A stretch of 64,000 nt of DNA from Pseudomonadales bacterium (lineage in GTDB: Bacteria; Pseudomonadota; Gammaproteobacteria; Pseudomonadales; Halieaceae), in NCBI GenBank assembly GCA_024234735.1, contig JACKNV010000001.1, positions 124,001 to 188,000 on the forward strand. Direction: 5' to 3'. The notes beneath the pieces are model-generated. The model saw only the letters and a list, made by a program, of their open reading frames with translations. It did not search any database and was not told where the DNA came from. Made by a program: the position numbers and the translations under genes. Of this stretch, positions 53,516 through 63,235 are shown in pieces; positions within the stretch are counted from its first letter, which is position 1, and the number at the start of each line of letters is the position of its first letter.

Positions 53516-55300
53516 ATGGATCGAAAACTGCTTCCAATGGCCGTCGCGATGGCTATGGCCAGCGGCGTTCACGCGGGCGAAATCGCATTCACCACCGCAC
53601 CGGTACCGACCAGCGACCTGGACAAGCGCAGTGTCCTCACCTCGCAGTTGGCCGTCGTCGACGGCAAAGCGGTGGATGTCGATTACCATACGATCATGCG
53701 CTCCGGCGACCAGCCTGAGGGTTCACCGCTGCCTTTCGGCACCCTGGTCGATAGCCGCGGCAAGGTGATTCGGGCCGAGGACGGTTCGGTCCGCCTGTCC
53801 AGTGACAACGACTTCTCCTCGATCTTCCGCGGCGCGCGGGACGACGAGCTGTACATGGTTTCGCATTTCGAGAGCCGGCCGGCCGCCATGTACCTGACCC
53901 AGCTGGAGCAGAACCCCGAGAGCGGCGAGCTGTCGCCCGTGCGCACCCGGCCGCTGGACTTTTCCGGGGTCAATGGCGGCTGGGTCCATTGCGCCGGCTC
54001 CGTCACTCCCTGGGGCAGCCACCTCGGATCCGAAGAATACCCGCCCGATGCCAAGCAGTGGCGCGATGCGGCGGTCGACGACTACAACGCCGCGATGGTT
54101 CGCTATTTTCCCGCCGCGCGTAGAGCGTCCGATGCGGAATTGCCGGGCCTGGCGCTCGATCACATGAACCCCTACGACTACGGTTTCACCACCGAGGTGA
54201 AGGTACGCAATTTCAATAACGCCCCGGTAACCAAGCACTACTCCATGGGCAGGGTAGCTATCGAGTTGTCCTACGTCATGCCCAACAAGAAGACCGTGTA
54301 CACCTCCGACGATGGCTCCCGGGTCGGTCTGTTCCGCTACGAGGCGGACAAAGCCGGCGACCTGAGCGCCGGCACGCTGTACGCCGCCAGGTGGAACCAG
54401 ACCTCGCCCTGGTACGGGCTGGACGAACTGGTGGACACCGCCGACCGCAACGGAGGCAGCGCGGACATCGAGTGGATCAAGCTGGGCCATGCCACGGATG
54501 CCCAGATCCGCAGGATAATCGACGATGGCGTGGGCTTTGCCGATATCTTCGAGGAAGATGTCGACGGCTGTACCGTGATCTCAAATCGCGACGCCTCGTC
54601 CGAATGCCTGAAGATCAGGCCGGGGATGAGGAAAGCGGCCGCCTTCCTCGAGACCAGCCGCTATGCCGGCCTGATGGGCGCCACCACGGAGTGGGAGAAG
54701 ATGGAGGGCATCACCCTCGACCCCGATACCAAGACCATGTACCTGGCGATGTCCCGTGTTCGCACGGCCATGACGGATAACGCCGGACATATGAGTGTTC
54801 CTTTCAACTACTGTGGCACGGTCTATGCGCTGGACCTGGACGAGAGGTATGTGGCCCGCAACATGTACGGCGTGGTTTCCGGGCTGCCCAGGACAATGGC
54901 GCGCGGCGCGATGGAAGACGACCCCTATCCGGCCGACGGGCCCTACGCGGACAACCAGTGTGACGTCAACGGTATATCCGAGCCCGACAACGTCACCTTC
55001 ATTCCGGGCTACAACACCCTGATCATCGGTGAGGATACCGGCCAGCACCAGAATGACATGATCTGGGCCTTCAATGTCGAGAGCGGGGTGCTCACCCGTA
55101 TCCAGACGACCCCCTATGGTTCCGAGACCACATCGCCCTACATCTACCCCGATGTCAATGGCCATGCCTATCTCATGTCGGTCATTCAGCATCCCTTCGG
55201 AGAGTCCGACACGGATCAGCTGGAACTCGCCGAAGAGGGGCTGGGGTACACCGGTTACGTGGGGCCCTTCCCGGCGATGACCCGGGCGGCGGACGAGTAA
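53516..55300 (+). CDS. phoX: PhoX-family alkaline phosphatase (DUF839)
   Basis: Secreted Ca2+/Fe-dependent phosphatase that releases phosphate from organic esters. The 594-residue protein has an N-terminal signal (MAVAMAMASGVHA-GE) and DUF839 features: WVHCAGSVTPWGSHLGSEEY, in outline, KHYSMGRVAIELS, YTSDDGSRVGLFRYEADKAG, in outline, and SEPDNVTFIPGYNTLIIGEDT, in outline. The Cys and Glu residues of the known Fe-Ca centre appear within these blocks. The signal is Sec-like without twin Arg, although many PhoX proteins use Tat; this is worth checking. GGAGGAT precedes ATG 53516, and Pho-box-like repeats lie upstream. Confidence 0.88.
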   Translation: MDRKLLPMAVAMAMASGVHAGEIAFTTAPVPTSDLDKRSVLTSQLAVVDGKAVDVDYHTIMRSGDQPEGSPLPFGTLVDSRGKVIRAEDGSVRLSSDNDFSSIFRGARDDELYMVSHFESRPAAMYLTQLEQNPESGELSPVRTRPLDFSGVNGGWVHCAGSVTPWGSHLGSEEYPPDAKQWRDAAVDDYNAAMVRYFPAARRASDAELPGLALDHMNPYDYGFTTEVKVRNFNNAPVTKHYSMGRVAIELSYVMPNKKTVYTSDDGSRVGLFRYEADKAGDLSAGTLYAARWNQTSPWYGLDELVDTADRNGGSADIEWIKLGHATDAQIRRIIDDGVGFADIFEEDVDGCTVISNRDASSECLKIRPGMRKAAAFLETSRYAGLMGATTEWEKMEGITLDPDTKTMYLAMSRVRTAMTDNAGHMSVPFNYCGTVYALDLDERYVARNMYGVVSGLPRTMARGAMEDDPYPADGPYADNQCDVNGISEPDNVTFIPGYNTLIIGEDTGQHQNDMIWAFNVESGVLTRIQTTPYGSETTSPYIYPDVNGHAYLMSVIQHPFGESDTDQLELAEEGLGYTGYVGPFPAMTRAADE

Positions 55301-55417
55301 CGGCACCGGGGACACCGGCCGCATCCGGGCCGGACTTTGCGCAGCAAGACTACTGCGCTTTCCGGGGGCCCTGCGGGGCCCTCGAGTTGTCCGAACTTTT
55401 TCCAACAGGTGCACACA

Positions 55418-57116
55418 ATGAACAGCTGGCAGTATGTTTCTCTGGCCCTGCTCGGCAATCTGCTGGTCGCGGGGTCGGGTTCAGCTGCCGTGGGATATCC
55501 TGATGCGGTGGTAGCCTCCGCCAGTGAAGCCGCGGTTTTGACCTCCAAAACCCTGAGCAATCCCGCGGCCTATATCCCCCCGCAGTGCTATACGAAAACC
55601 GGCGACGATACCGGTGCCGTGCACAACCCCTGTTTCACCTGTCACAGGGTGCCCCGCCGGCCCAACTACACCAATGATTCGGACCTGCAACTGGCATACG
55701 ACTTCCCCGAGGAAATGGCCAGCAACCACTGGCACAACCTGTTCCGGGATCGGGCCCAAGCGGTCAATGCCATTGACAACCGAGCGATGCGCGATTATCT
55801 GCGGCACAGCAACTACTTCGACGAGCAGGGCGAACTGGTGTTGCGCGCCCCACTGGCGAACCCACCGGCCGGCTGGGACTACAACGGCAACGGCCGCTGG
55901 GACGGTTTTGTGCCGGACGTGTGGTTCGACTTCGACGGGCAGGGTTTCGATCGCGACCCGCAGGGTGAATTCACCGGCTGGCGCGCCTTTGCCTACTACC
56001 CGTTCCCCGGGACCTTCTGGCCGACCAACGGCTCGACCGATGATGTCCTGATCCGGCTGCCTGAGGCCTTTCGGGTTAGCGAGTATGGCAAGCCCGATAT
56101 CACCGTCTACAAAACCAATCTCGCGGTCGTGGAGGCGATGCTGAAGGAGGAGGACGTGCCTCGACCCTGTCGACGAGGCGGCACTTGGCGGCGTGGACCT
56201 GGACAAGGACGGCAAAATCGGCACAGCCACCCAGGTCAGCTACGACTGGGCGCCTCTGGCGGGCCGCAACATGTGGTATGTGGGGCGCGCCAACAGCCTG
56301 CAGAAATCCGGCGAGCTGCACCTCGCCGCCGGCTTGTATCCAGAGGGTACCGAATTCCTGCACACGGTGCGCTATATCGATGTCGGCGAGGATGGGGAAA
56401 ACCGCTTGGCGGCCCGCATGAAAGAGGTTCGTTACGCGCTGAAGCGCTTCTGGGTCGACTACTCCAAGCTCGAGCAGAAGGCGGCGGATGAATTCAAGGA
56501 GAAGCGCGATTTCCCCAATCGCCTGAAAACCGTGCGCGGCAACATGGAGGCCGGTGTGAGCAATGGCCAGGCCTGGGCGTATGCGGGGTTCATAGAGGAC
56601 GCCGACGGCGAATTGCGGCCCCAGACCTACGAGGAACTGGTGTTCTGCAACGGCTGTCACGGCGGTATCGGCGCGACCCGGGACGGCACTTTCGCTTTTC
56701 CCCGTAAATTCGCCGGCGACAGCTACCGCGCCGGCTGGTACCACTGGTCACAGAAAAGCCTGAAGGGAACATCGGACAGGCCATTGGCGGACGGCGGGTC
56801 GGAGTATGTCCGCTACCTGCAGGAGAACGGCGCCGGCGACGAGTTCCGGGCCAATACCGAGGCGCTGCAACGCTTCTTCGATGCGTCGGGTCGGCCGCGG
56901 GAGGCCGAGCTTGAGCAGTTGCAGCAGGACGTCTCCCGGTTGCTGTTCGCGTCTGCCCGGCGGGCGATGCAGCTCAACAAGGCCTACTGGGTTATTGTCC
57001 GCGAGCAGAGTTTCCAGGCGGGGCGGGACACCCTCGTCAGCCCGCCCGGGAATGTGCACGACAGCATCGAACCGGGCACTGAAACGGGCGTCGCAGAGAT
57101 TCTGGTCGGAGGGTGA
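55418..57116 (+). pseudogene. Exported diheme c-type cytochrome-like protein broken by one frameshift
   Basis: Two reading frames read as one gene. From ATG 55418 the first frame gives a signal peptide, a haem site CFTCH (residues 72-76) and a Trp/Asp-rich segment up to about Lys-Glu-Glu-Asp-Val (56156). It then turns into low-quality sequence ending at 56491. The protein continues one frame over as LDPVDEAALGG, an EF-hand-like DLDKDGKIG, and a second haem site CNGCH, ending at 57116. Removing one C at 56159-56160 would restore a 565-codon gene. The downstream frame could also start at GTG 56193. This may be a real mutation, a sequencing error or recoding. It follows phoX by 117 bases. Confidence 0.8.
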
Positions 57117-57123
57117 CAGCGAT

Positions 57124-58518
57124 TCACAGGTGAATCGGCGCGCCGTCGATTCCCAGGGCCGCTTCCATGACGCCTTCCGCCAGGGTGGGGTGGGCGTGGA
57201 TCATGCGGGTGATATCCTCAGGCAGCAATTCCGCGGTTTTCGCCAGCAGGATCTCGTGCAGGATCTCGGTGGCGTTCAGGCCAACCACGTGGCCGCCAAG
57301 CAGTTCGCCGGTGTCGGGGTCGACGATCAGTTTCACCAGGCCCTCGGGGCGGCCTACCGCCACTGCCTTGCCGATAGCGCGGTAGGGAAATACCGATTTC
57401 CTGATGGCGATGCCCCTGCTGCTCGCCTGGTCCTCGCGCAGGCCGAAACCCGCCACCTGCGGCTCGCAGTAAATGGCCGAAGGTACGACATCGGGGTCGA
57501 CCCGTCGCATGGCACCGCGGTGCCCGGCGATATACTCGACGGCGATCTCGCCCTCGCGGGAGGCCACGTGGGCCAGCAGGGGGGTGCTGGTGACGTCGCC
57601 TATGGCGAACACACCCTGCGCCGAGGTCTGCTGATAGTCTCCCACGGGGATGAAGCCGCGCTCGTCGGTGCCGATGCCCACGGTTTCCAGGCCCAGGTCA
57701 GCGGTGTTGGGGCGGCGGCCGAAAACCGCCAGAACCTTGTCGGCCTCGAGCTCGATATCGCCCGTGGGGGTGGCGAGGGCCACGGCCACGCCTGCAGCCG
57801 TGTGGCGCAGGGCGGTGGCGCGGGTGCCGGTGTGCACGGTGATGCCGGCCTGGCTGAAGCTGTGTTCCAGTACGGCGGCGCACTCGAAGTCCTCGCTGGG
57901 CAGCAGGTGATCGAGCATCTCCACCACTGTGACCGCCACGCCGAAGGCATTCATCACGAAGGCGAACTCGCAACCGATGGCACCGCCGCCGAGAATCACC
58001 AGGGAGTCCGGCAGTTCCCGCAGACCCAGTAGGCCGGTGGAGGAGAGCACCCGCTTCTCGTCGAATTCGAAGCCTGTCACCTCCATGGGCCGCGAGCCGG
58101 TGGCGATCAGGATGTTGTTTGCACTCAAGGTCTCGCCGCCCGCCACGGCGACCCTCCCGGGGCCGGCCAGCCGGGCGCGGCCTTTCACCACCCGGACCCT
58201 GTTCTTGCGCAACAGGCCGCTGACCCCGCCCGCCAGGGCCGCGGCGGCGGCGCGGGAGCCGTCGTGTACCGCTTGGTAATCGAGGCCGGAGCGGTCGACC
58301 TTTACCCCCAGCTTTTCCATGGCTGCCAGGGTATGGAAATCCTCCGCCTGCTGGATGAGGTTTTTCGAGGGAATACAGCCCCAGTTGAGGCACACTCCCC
58401 CGGGGGTATCCATCTCCACCACGGTGACGGCCAGGCCCAGTTGCGCGGCGCGTATCGCCGCCACGTATCCACCGGGTCCGGCGCCGATGATCACTATGTC
58501 CTGTCTGTTGTCGGTCAT
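57124..58518 (-). CDS. lpdA: Dihydrolipoyl dehydrogenase (E3)
   Basis: FAD enzyme that reoxidises dihydrolipoamide in the 2-oxoacid/acetoin dehydrogenase complex. The 464-residue protein has an N-terminal FAD loop GAGPGG, redox-active Cys43 and Cys48 in GVCLNWGCIPSKN, an NAD loop GGGAIGCEF and the C-terminal HAHPTLAEG His-Glu pair. It is the last gene of the acoA-acoB-acoC-acoX-lpdA run and is therefore probably dedicated to that complex. Its stop is seven bases from the end of the convergent cytochrome gene. Confidence 0.96.
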   Translation of the reverse strand: MTDNRQDIVIIGAGPGGYVAAIRAAQLGLAVTVVEMDTPGGVCLNWGCIPSKNLIQQAEDFHTLAAMEKLGVKVDRSGLDYQAVHDGSRAAAAALAGGVSGLLRKNRVRVVKGRARLAGPGRVAVAGGETLSANNILIATGSRPMEVTGFEFDEKRVLSSTGLLGLRELPDSLVILGGGAIGCEFAFVMNAFGVAVTVVEMLDHLLPSEDFECAAVLEHSFSQAGITVHTGTRATALRHTAAGVAVALATPTGDIELEADKVLAVFGRRPNTADLGLETVGIGTDERGFIPVGDYQQTSAQGVFAIGDVTSTPLLAHVASREGEIAVEYIAGHRGAMRRVDPDVVPSAIYCEPQVAGFGLREDQASSRGIAIRKSVFPYRAIGKAVAVGRPEGLVKLIVDPDTGELLGGHVVGLNATEILHEILLAKTAELLPEDITRMIHAHPTLAEGVMEAALGIDGAPIHL

Positions 58519-58545
58519 GTCCTACTCCCGATCAATTTGTTGTCG

Positions 58546-59562
58546 TCAATGGGCGGGCGCCTGCGGCTCGCCTCGAAACAGGCCGCGGGCCCTGCCCAGG
58601 TTCAATGCCTGCTGCACGTCCACCACCCAGGGGCCTTGCGGATCGAACAGGACCTCCCATTGGCGCCCGTCGTCAATGGCCAGTTCACGCTCGCCGTCGA
58701 AGGCAAAGACCCCCCGCGTGGTGCGCACCGGTGTCCGCTGGCGGAATCGCCCGTGACGGGCCACCGCCACCCGGACCACCAGGCCGGGGGCCATGGGTGC
58801 GGTGACGTGTATGCAGCCGGGCTGTTCCGCCTCGCCCAGCTCCAGGTGCAGGCCTTCGCCGCAGTCCGCCTCCAGCGGCGCCAGGCAGCCGCCGATGGCC
58901 GACAGGCCTATGCTGTCGGGCCGCGCCTGGGCCAGGAACAATTCGCGCACCGAGTGGCCCTCCCACACTGCCAGCGCCCCCTGGTCCAGGGTGTCGATGA
59001 CCGCGATATCCACCAGCGCGTGGGAGACTTCCTCCCCGTCCGCCAGCAGGCGCAGCATGGGCGCGCGGTGCTGCGCTTCCCCGGGCCGGGCCGCGCGCAC
59101 GATGCAGGCGGCCGCCATCCCGGCCAGCGTACCCTCGAGCATGCGTGGGAAGGCGTTGTTGGTGCCGGTGGAAACGGGGATCAGCGGTATCTCGCCGCAG
59201 TGGGCGGCTACTGCCCGGCTGGTGCCGTCGCCGCCCAGTACCACGATGCAGCCGAAATCCTGCTCGCGCATCAGCGCCGCCGCGCGCTCGGTATCGCCGC
59301 GGCTGCCCAGCAGCCAGGGCATCTCCAGGATGCCGGCGTCCAGGGTTTGCAGACCCTCGGCGGCGGTTTCGATGGCCCGCTCACCCAGTTTGCCGGGGTC
59401 CGGGGCGATGCGCAGCCGGGTCACGCCCAGGGCGTCCAGGGCGCGCAACATGCGCACCACAGCGTTGATTTTTTCGCTGTGGGTGGAATTGGTGCCATAC
59501 GCCACCAGCCGCCGCAGGTCTTTGCCGGCAGCCGGATTGACGATAATACCTACACTTTTCAT
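58546..59562 (-). CDS. acoX: AcoX-like ATP-NAD kinase family protein
   Basis: A 338-residue protein of the NAD kinase-like fold: NPAAGKD near the N-terminus, GGDGTSRAV and STGTNNAFP. Such AcoX proteins are encoded inside acetoin dehydrogenase operons, but their function is not established; kinase activity on NAD is doubtful. ATG 59562 gives the standard MKSVGIIVNP start, without a clear ribosome site. Position between acoC and lpdA fits the family and is the main reason to call this cluster aco-like. Confidence 0.85.
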   Translation of the reverse strand: MKSVGIIVNPAAGKDLRRLVAYGTNSTHSEKINAVVRMLRALDALGVTRLRIAPDPGKLGERAIETAAEGLQTLDAGILEMPWLLGSRGDTERAAALMREQDFGCIVVLGGDGTSRAVAAHCGEIPLIPVSTGTNNAFPRMLEGTLAGMAAACIVRAARPGEAQHRAPMLRLLADGEEVSHALVDIAVIDTLDQGALAVWEGHSVRELFLAQARPDSIGLSAIGGCLAPLEADCGEGLHLELGEAEQPGCIHVTAPMAPGLVVRVAVARHGRFRQRTPVRTTRGVFAFDGERELAIDDGRQWEVLFDPQGPWVVDVQQALNLGRARGLFRGEPQAPAH

Positions 59563-59623
59563 GCGATTTGTCGATGCGTCGTGGCCGGACTGCGGCGCCG
59601 CGGGCGCCGCCACCCCGGGGTGG

Positions 59624-60904
59624 TCAGGCGAGCATCAGCTCGGGCGCCTGCAGGCAGCGTCGCAGGGCCACCGCGAAGCCGGCGAACGGGTCGCCGTCCA
59701 GCACCCGGTGGTCGAAGGTGAGGCTCAGTGGCATCATGTTGCGCTTGCGAATTTTGCCCTTGTGGACCACCGCCCGCTGTTCGATCATGCCCGGTTGCAC
59801 GATCACCGCCTGGGGCAGGTTGAGCACCGGGGTCGACCAGGAGTACATGCCGGCGCCGCCAATGGCGGAGGTGGGGGACAGAGTGATGGTGCCACCCTCG
59901 GTCTCGCCCGGCGCCAGGCGCCCCTCGCGGGCGCGGCTGGCCAGGTCGCGCAGTTCCGCGTCGATCTGTACCAGGCCCTTGCGCTCGGCATTGCGCAGTA
60001 CCGGCACCACCAGGCCGCTGTCGTGTTCTCCCTGCCCGGGCAGGGAGACCGAGAGGCCGACGTTGACCTCGTTCCAGATGACCACTTCGTCGCCGACCAC
60101 CCCGGCGTTGGCAATCGGTACCGCCTGGCAGGCGACGGCCATGGCCTTGACCACGAAGGCATTGAGTGACACCCGGGTGCCGTAGCGGTCGGCGTTGGCC
60201 ACGAAGCTGGCCCGGGCTTTGAGCAAACGGGTGGCATCCACTTCCGAGAAGTGCGACAGCTGGGCGGCGCTGTGCAGGCTGTGCACCATATTGCGGGCGA
60301 TTGCGCCGCGCATCCCCTTCAGCGGGACGGTGGCTTTGACGGTGAGGGTACCGGCAGGTGACAGTGGCGCGGTTGTTGCCGGGGCAGCCGTGGCGCCAAC
60401 ATTCGCCGCCAGCACATCGCGTTTGACGATACGCCCGGCGGGGCCGGTGCCGTGGATATCCGCCAGTTCCAGGCCGCGCTCGCGGGCCAGTTTGCGCGCC
60501 AGGGGCGAGGCCTTGATGCGGCCCCCCGTGGGAGTGGGGGGCGCGCTGGCGGCAGGGGCCATGAGGGCGCCGGTAGAGGGCAGGTTTGCGTCGAACTGCA
60601 CCGCAGTCGGTGCCGGGGTTCCGGCTGCCGCCGGTGCCGCGCCACCACCGAGTTCGGCGCACTCCTGCTCGCTCTCGGCAAACTGGCCGATGCGGGACTC
60701 CGCCGGCACGGTCTCGCCGGCGGCCACCAGGATGTGGAACCAGCCTGCCACCGGTGCCTCCACGTCATAGACGACCTTTTCCGTTTCCACCTGCATGAGC
60801 GGGGCGCCGCGCTCCACCCGCTGGCCTTCGCTGACCAGCCAGTCGACGATGGTGCCCTCGTTCATGCCCATTGCCAGTTTCGGCATTACATAGTCGGTTG
60901 CCAT
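59624..60904 (-). CDS. acoC: Dihydrolipoamide acyltransferase (E2)
   Basis: Core E2 of the complex. The 426-residue protein has one lipoyl domain (Lys43 in VETEKVVYDVE), a flexible Ala/Pro/Thr linker, a peripheral-subunit-binding domain (SPLARKLARERGLELADIHG, about 133-152), and a catalytic chloramphenicol-acetyltransferase-like domain with DHRVLDGDP (His399, Asp403, Gly404). True E2 with HxxxDG, unlike some AcoC with alpha/beta hydrolase domains. AGGAG lies nine bases before the ATG. Confidence 0.94.
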   Translation of the reverse strand: MATDYVMPKLAMGMNEGTIVDWLVSEGQRVERGAPLMQVETEKVVYDVEAPVAGWFHILVAAGETVPAESRIGQFAESEQECAELGGGAAPAAAGTPAPTAVQFDANLPSTGALMAPAASAPPTPTGGRIKASPLARKLARERGLELADIHGTGPAGRIVKRDVLAANVGATAAPATTAPLSPAGTLTVKATVPLKGMRGAIARNMVHSLHSAAQLSHFSEVDATRLLKARASFVANADRYGTRVSLNAFVVKAMAVACQAVPIANAGVVGDEVVIWNEVNVGLSVSLPGQGEHDSGLVVPVLRNAERKGLVQIDAELRDLASRAREGRLAPGETEGGTITLSPTSAIGGAGMYSWSTPVLNLPQAVIVQPGMIEQRAVVHKGKIRKRNMMPLSLTFDHRVLDGDPFAGFAVALRRCLQAPELMLA

Positions 60905-60916
60905 GATCCCGGGCTC

Positions 60917-61888
60917 CTATCGGCAGACGTCGCGAACCGCCGCCTCGATGGCGTCGGGGTTGGGTGCCACATAGGGTTCCATGTGCCCGCCGGGCAGGGG
61001 GATGTCGGGGATGCATACGCGCTTGACCGGTGCGTCCAGCAGGTCGAAGCCCACATCCACCACTTCCGCGGCGATCTGGCTGGCGGTGCTGCGGCTGTCC
61101 CAGCTCTCGTCCACGATCACCAGGCGGTTGGTCTTTTCCAGTGACCTGAGGATGGTGTCGATATCCAGCGGCGAGATACTGCGCGGATCGACGATTTCGA
61201 CGCTGATATCGCCGGCCAGTTTGTCGGCCACCGCCACCGCGTTCTTGTACTGGAAGCCGTTGGCCACCAGGGTCACGTCGCTGCCCTCACGCTTGACTTC
61301 GGCCACCCCCAGCGGCACCTCGTAGTCCCCCTCGGGCACCGGGCCGCGATCCATCATGGTGCCCAGGTGCCAGATGAAGGCCACCGGATTGGGGTCGCGG
61401 ATGGCGGCCAGCATCAACCCCTTGGCGTCGTAGGGCGTGGAGGGCATGCACACCTTGATGCCCGGCACCTGGGCAATCATGTTGTGCACCAGCATGGCGT
61501 GTTCGTTGCCCAGGCGCATGCCCGCGCCGCAGGCGCCGGTGATGACCATGGGCAGTGACATCTGGCTGCCGTGGATAAAGCGGAACTGGGCGGTCTGGGC
61601 AAGGATGGGGGAGGCGGCATTGAGGAAAAAGCCGGCGAACATGAAATCGACGATGGGGCGGTAACCCTCCATGGCCGCGCCGAAGGCGGTGCCGTACATG
61701 CCGATTTCCGCCAGCGGTGTGTCGACGATGCGGTCGGTGCCGAATTGCTCCACCAGGCCCTTGGTGTGGGGGAATATCCCCCCGGCGATGTCCTGGCCCA
61801 CCATGATCACGCTCTGGTCGCGCTCCATTTCCAACCGGTAGGCTTCCTGTATTGCTTCCACCAGTGGTAGCTCTCTTGTTTCGCTCAC
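60917..61888 (-). CDS. acoB: Acetoin/2-oxoacid dehydrogenase E1 beta subunit
   Basis: Transketolase-like beta chain, 323 residues, GTG start at 61888 with AGGAG seven bases upstream. It contains GQDIAGGIFPHTKGL, the DTPLAEIGMYGTAFG region, QMSLPMVITGACGAGMRLG, in outline, and VDPRSISPLDIDTI. Partner of the alpha subunit encoded 21 bases upstream. Pyruvate, acetoin and branched-chain substrates cannot be separated by eye; the AcoX neighbour favours acetoin. Confidence 0.93.
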   Translation of the reverse strand: MSETRELPLVEAIQEAYRLEMERDQSVIMVGQDIAGGIFPHTKGLVEQFGTDRIVDTPLAEIGMYGTAFGAAMEGYRPIVDFMFAGFFLNAASPILAQTAQFRFIHGSQMSLPMVITGACGAGMRLGNEHAMLVHNMIAQVPGIKVCMPSTPYDAKGLMLAAIRDPNPVAFIWHLGTMMDRGPVPEGDYEVPLGVAEVKREGSDVTLVANGFQYKNAVAVADKLAGDISVEIVDPRSISPLDIDTILRSLEKTNRLVIVDESWDSRSTASQIAAEVVDVGFDLLDAPVKRVCIPDIPLPGGHMEPYVAPNPDAIEAAVRDVCR

Positions 61889-61909
61889 GATTATTCTCCT
61901 CGGCCGGGG

Positions 61910-62887
61910 TCAGGCGTAGACGCCGGCCTGCAATTCCTCGATGCTGGGCTGGGCGACGGGGCTGTCATCGGCGAACTGCTCGACGCGCGCGACCTCCTCC
62001 TTCGCCTCCTGGTAGATCTGGTCGATCTGCTTCTGGGTCAGGACTTTCTCATCCAGCACGCGCCTGGTGGCCAGCACCACCGGGTCCCGCTGCTTGAGTG
62101 CTTCCAGGTACTTGGCTTCCCGGGGTTCGGCGCGCGCCAGGTCGGGGGTGCCCACGTCGTGCTCGCGCAGGCGCAGGGTCTTGGCCTCGACGAAGGTCGG
62201 GCCCTTGCCGGCGAGGGCGTGCTTGCGCGCGGCGATGACGGTTTCGGCCACCGCGAACACGTCCTGGCCGTCGACGACTACCGCGGGCATGCCGTAGCCC
62301 TGAGCCAGGCTGGAGATATCCGGCATGGGGTGCATGTCGGCAGCGGTGGAGTGGATCGCCATGCCGTTGTTTTCACAGAAAAACACGATGGGCAATTTCC
62401 AGTTCATGGCGAACAACATGGCCTCGTGGGCAGCGCCCTGGCCGTAGGAGCCATCGCCGGAGGCCATCAGTACCATCTGCTCGCCCTTTTGCTTCGACGC
62501 CCAGCCCCAGCCCACCACCGGGCAGAAGTGCCAGCCGATGAAACCGGAGGCGCCGTATACTTTCTGCTCCGGGAACGACCAGTGAAAGCTGGAGCGGCCG
62601 CCACAGCACCCATCCACCTTGCCGGTGTGCTCTGCCAGGTAGCGGCCGATATCGGTACCGCGACCGACGTGGTAGCCCATGCCGTGGGCGCGGTGGTGGG
62701 GATTGAGAATGTCATTCTCGCCCAGGAAGGTGCTGGCGCCGACGCCGGCGGCCATGGCGCCATCGCCGGGGTGATAGAAACCGAGGAGTTTGCCCTGCAT
62801 GATACGGTTCATCATCATCTTGTCGAAGTGATCGGCGCGCACCAGGTTGTGGTACAGCAGCGCCATTTGCTTTTTGCCCAGAGCCAT
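61910..62887 (-). CDS. acoA: Acetoin/2-oxoacid dehydrogenase E1 alpha subunit
   Basis: ThDP-binding alpha chain, 325 residues. The cofactor motif GDGSYGQGAAHEAMLFAMNW ends in FFCENNGMAI. The loop that usually reads GGRGGSMH is GGRSSFHWSF here, a variation near the active site that may reflect a different substrate. GGAGA precedes ATG 62887. First gene of the operon; no acoR-type activator lies in the visible upstream region. Confidence 0.93.
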   Translation of the reverse strand: MALGKKQMALLYHNLVRADHFDKMMMNRIMQGKLLGFYHPGDGAMAAGVGASTFLGENDILNPHHRAHGMGYHVGRGTDIGRYLAEHTGKVDGCCGGRSSFHWSFPEQKVYGASGFIGWHFCPVVGWGWASKQKGEQMVLMASGDGSYGQGAAHEAMLFAMNWKLPIVFFCENNGMAIHSTAADMHPMPDISSLAQGYGMPAVVVDGQDVFAVAETVIAARKHALAGKGPTFVEAKTLRLREHDVGTPDLARAEPREAKYLEALKQRDPVVLATRRVLDEKVLTQKQIDQIYQEAKEEVARVEQFADDSPVAQPSIEELQAGVYA

Positions 62888-63235
62888 GGGGTTTTCTCCT
62901 GCAGGTTTACGCCTCGGTAGCCGATGGCGAGCGAATTATTGTTGGCGGGCCCGACTGCCCGGCCGGTACGTGCGCGCGATGCACACCGTACCCCCTGCGC
63001 ACGCCGCGCGGAAGCTCATTTGCGGACGAACCTATGTCCTTTCGGGCCACGCCTCTATAATAGTAGTGATCTAATTTGTAGGCACCGTGCCTGGATCAAT
63101 TTTTCATCGGTTGTTTCTGCCGGGAGGGCACTTACCGTTACAGGTCCTGGCAGCAGTGAGGCCGTTGCCTGTGCGTGGCCAGTCCAGCGCCCCGGGGCCT
63201 TCTATACTGGGGCGTTATCGGTGGAGGGGAGCGCA
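62888..63235. other. Intergenic region between the aco operon and the 47-codon ORF
   Basis: A 348-base gap between divergent genes with no convincing coding sequence. It contains a TATAAT at 63056-63061 on the plus strand without a matching -35 at standard distance, and the inverted repeat at 63080-63092. I saw no clear sigma-54 (-24/-12) site for the aco operon. A regulator probably binds here, but none is encoded inside the window. Confidence 0.5.
63080..63092. repeat. Perfect 13-base inverted repeat (possible operator)
   Basis: AGGCAC-C-GTGCCT: two six-base arms around one base, about 190 bases upstream of acoA and 145 bases upstream of the small plus-strand ORF. Size and symmetry suit a dimeric repressor site such as GntR or TetR type. 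It occurs once, so chance cannot be excluded. Confidence 0.35.

Noticed and set aside
55366..55381. GGGCCC-TGCG-GGGCCC hairpin after phoX as a terminator
   Set aside because: The arms are self-complementary GC palindromes and no T-run follows; too weak to call.
63056..63061. Perfect TATAAT as a promoter for the small ORF
   Set aside because: No reasonable -35 hexamer is found at 16-18 bases upstream, so it is kept only as a note on the intergenic region.
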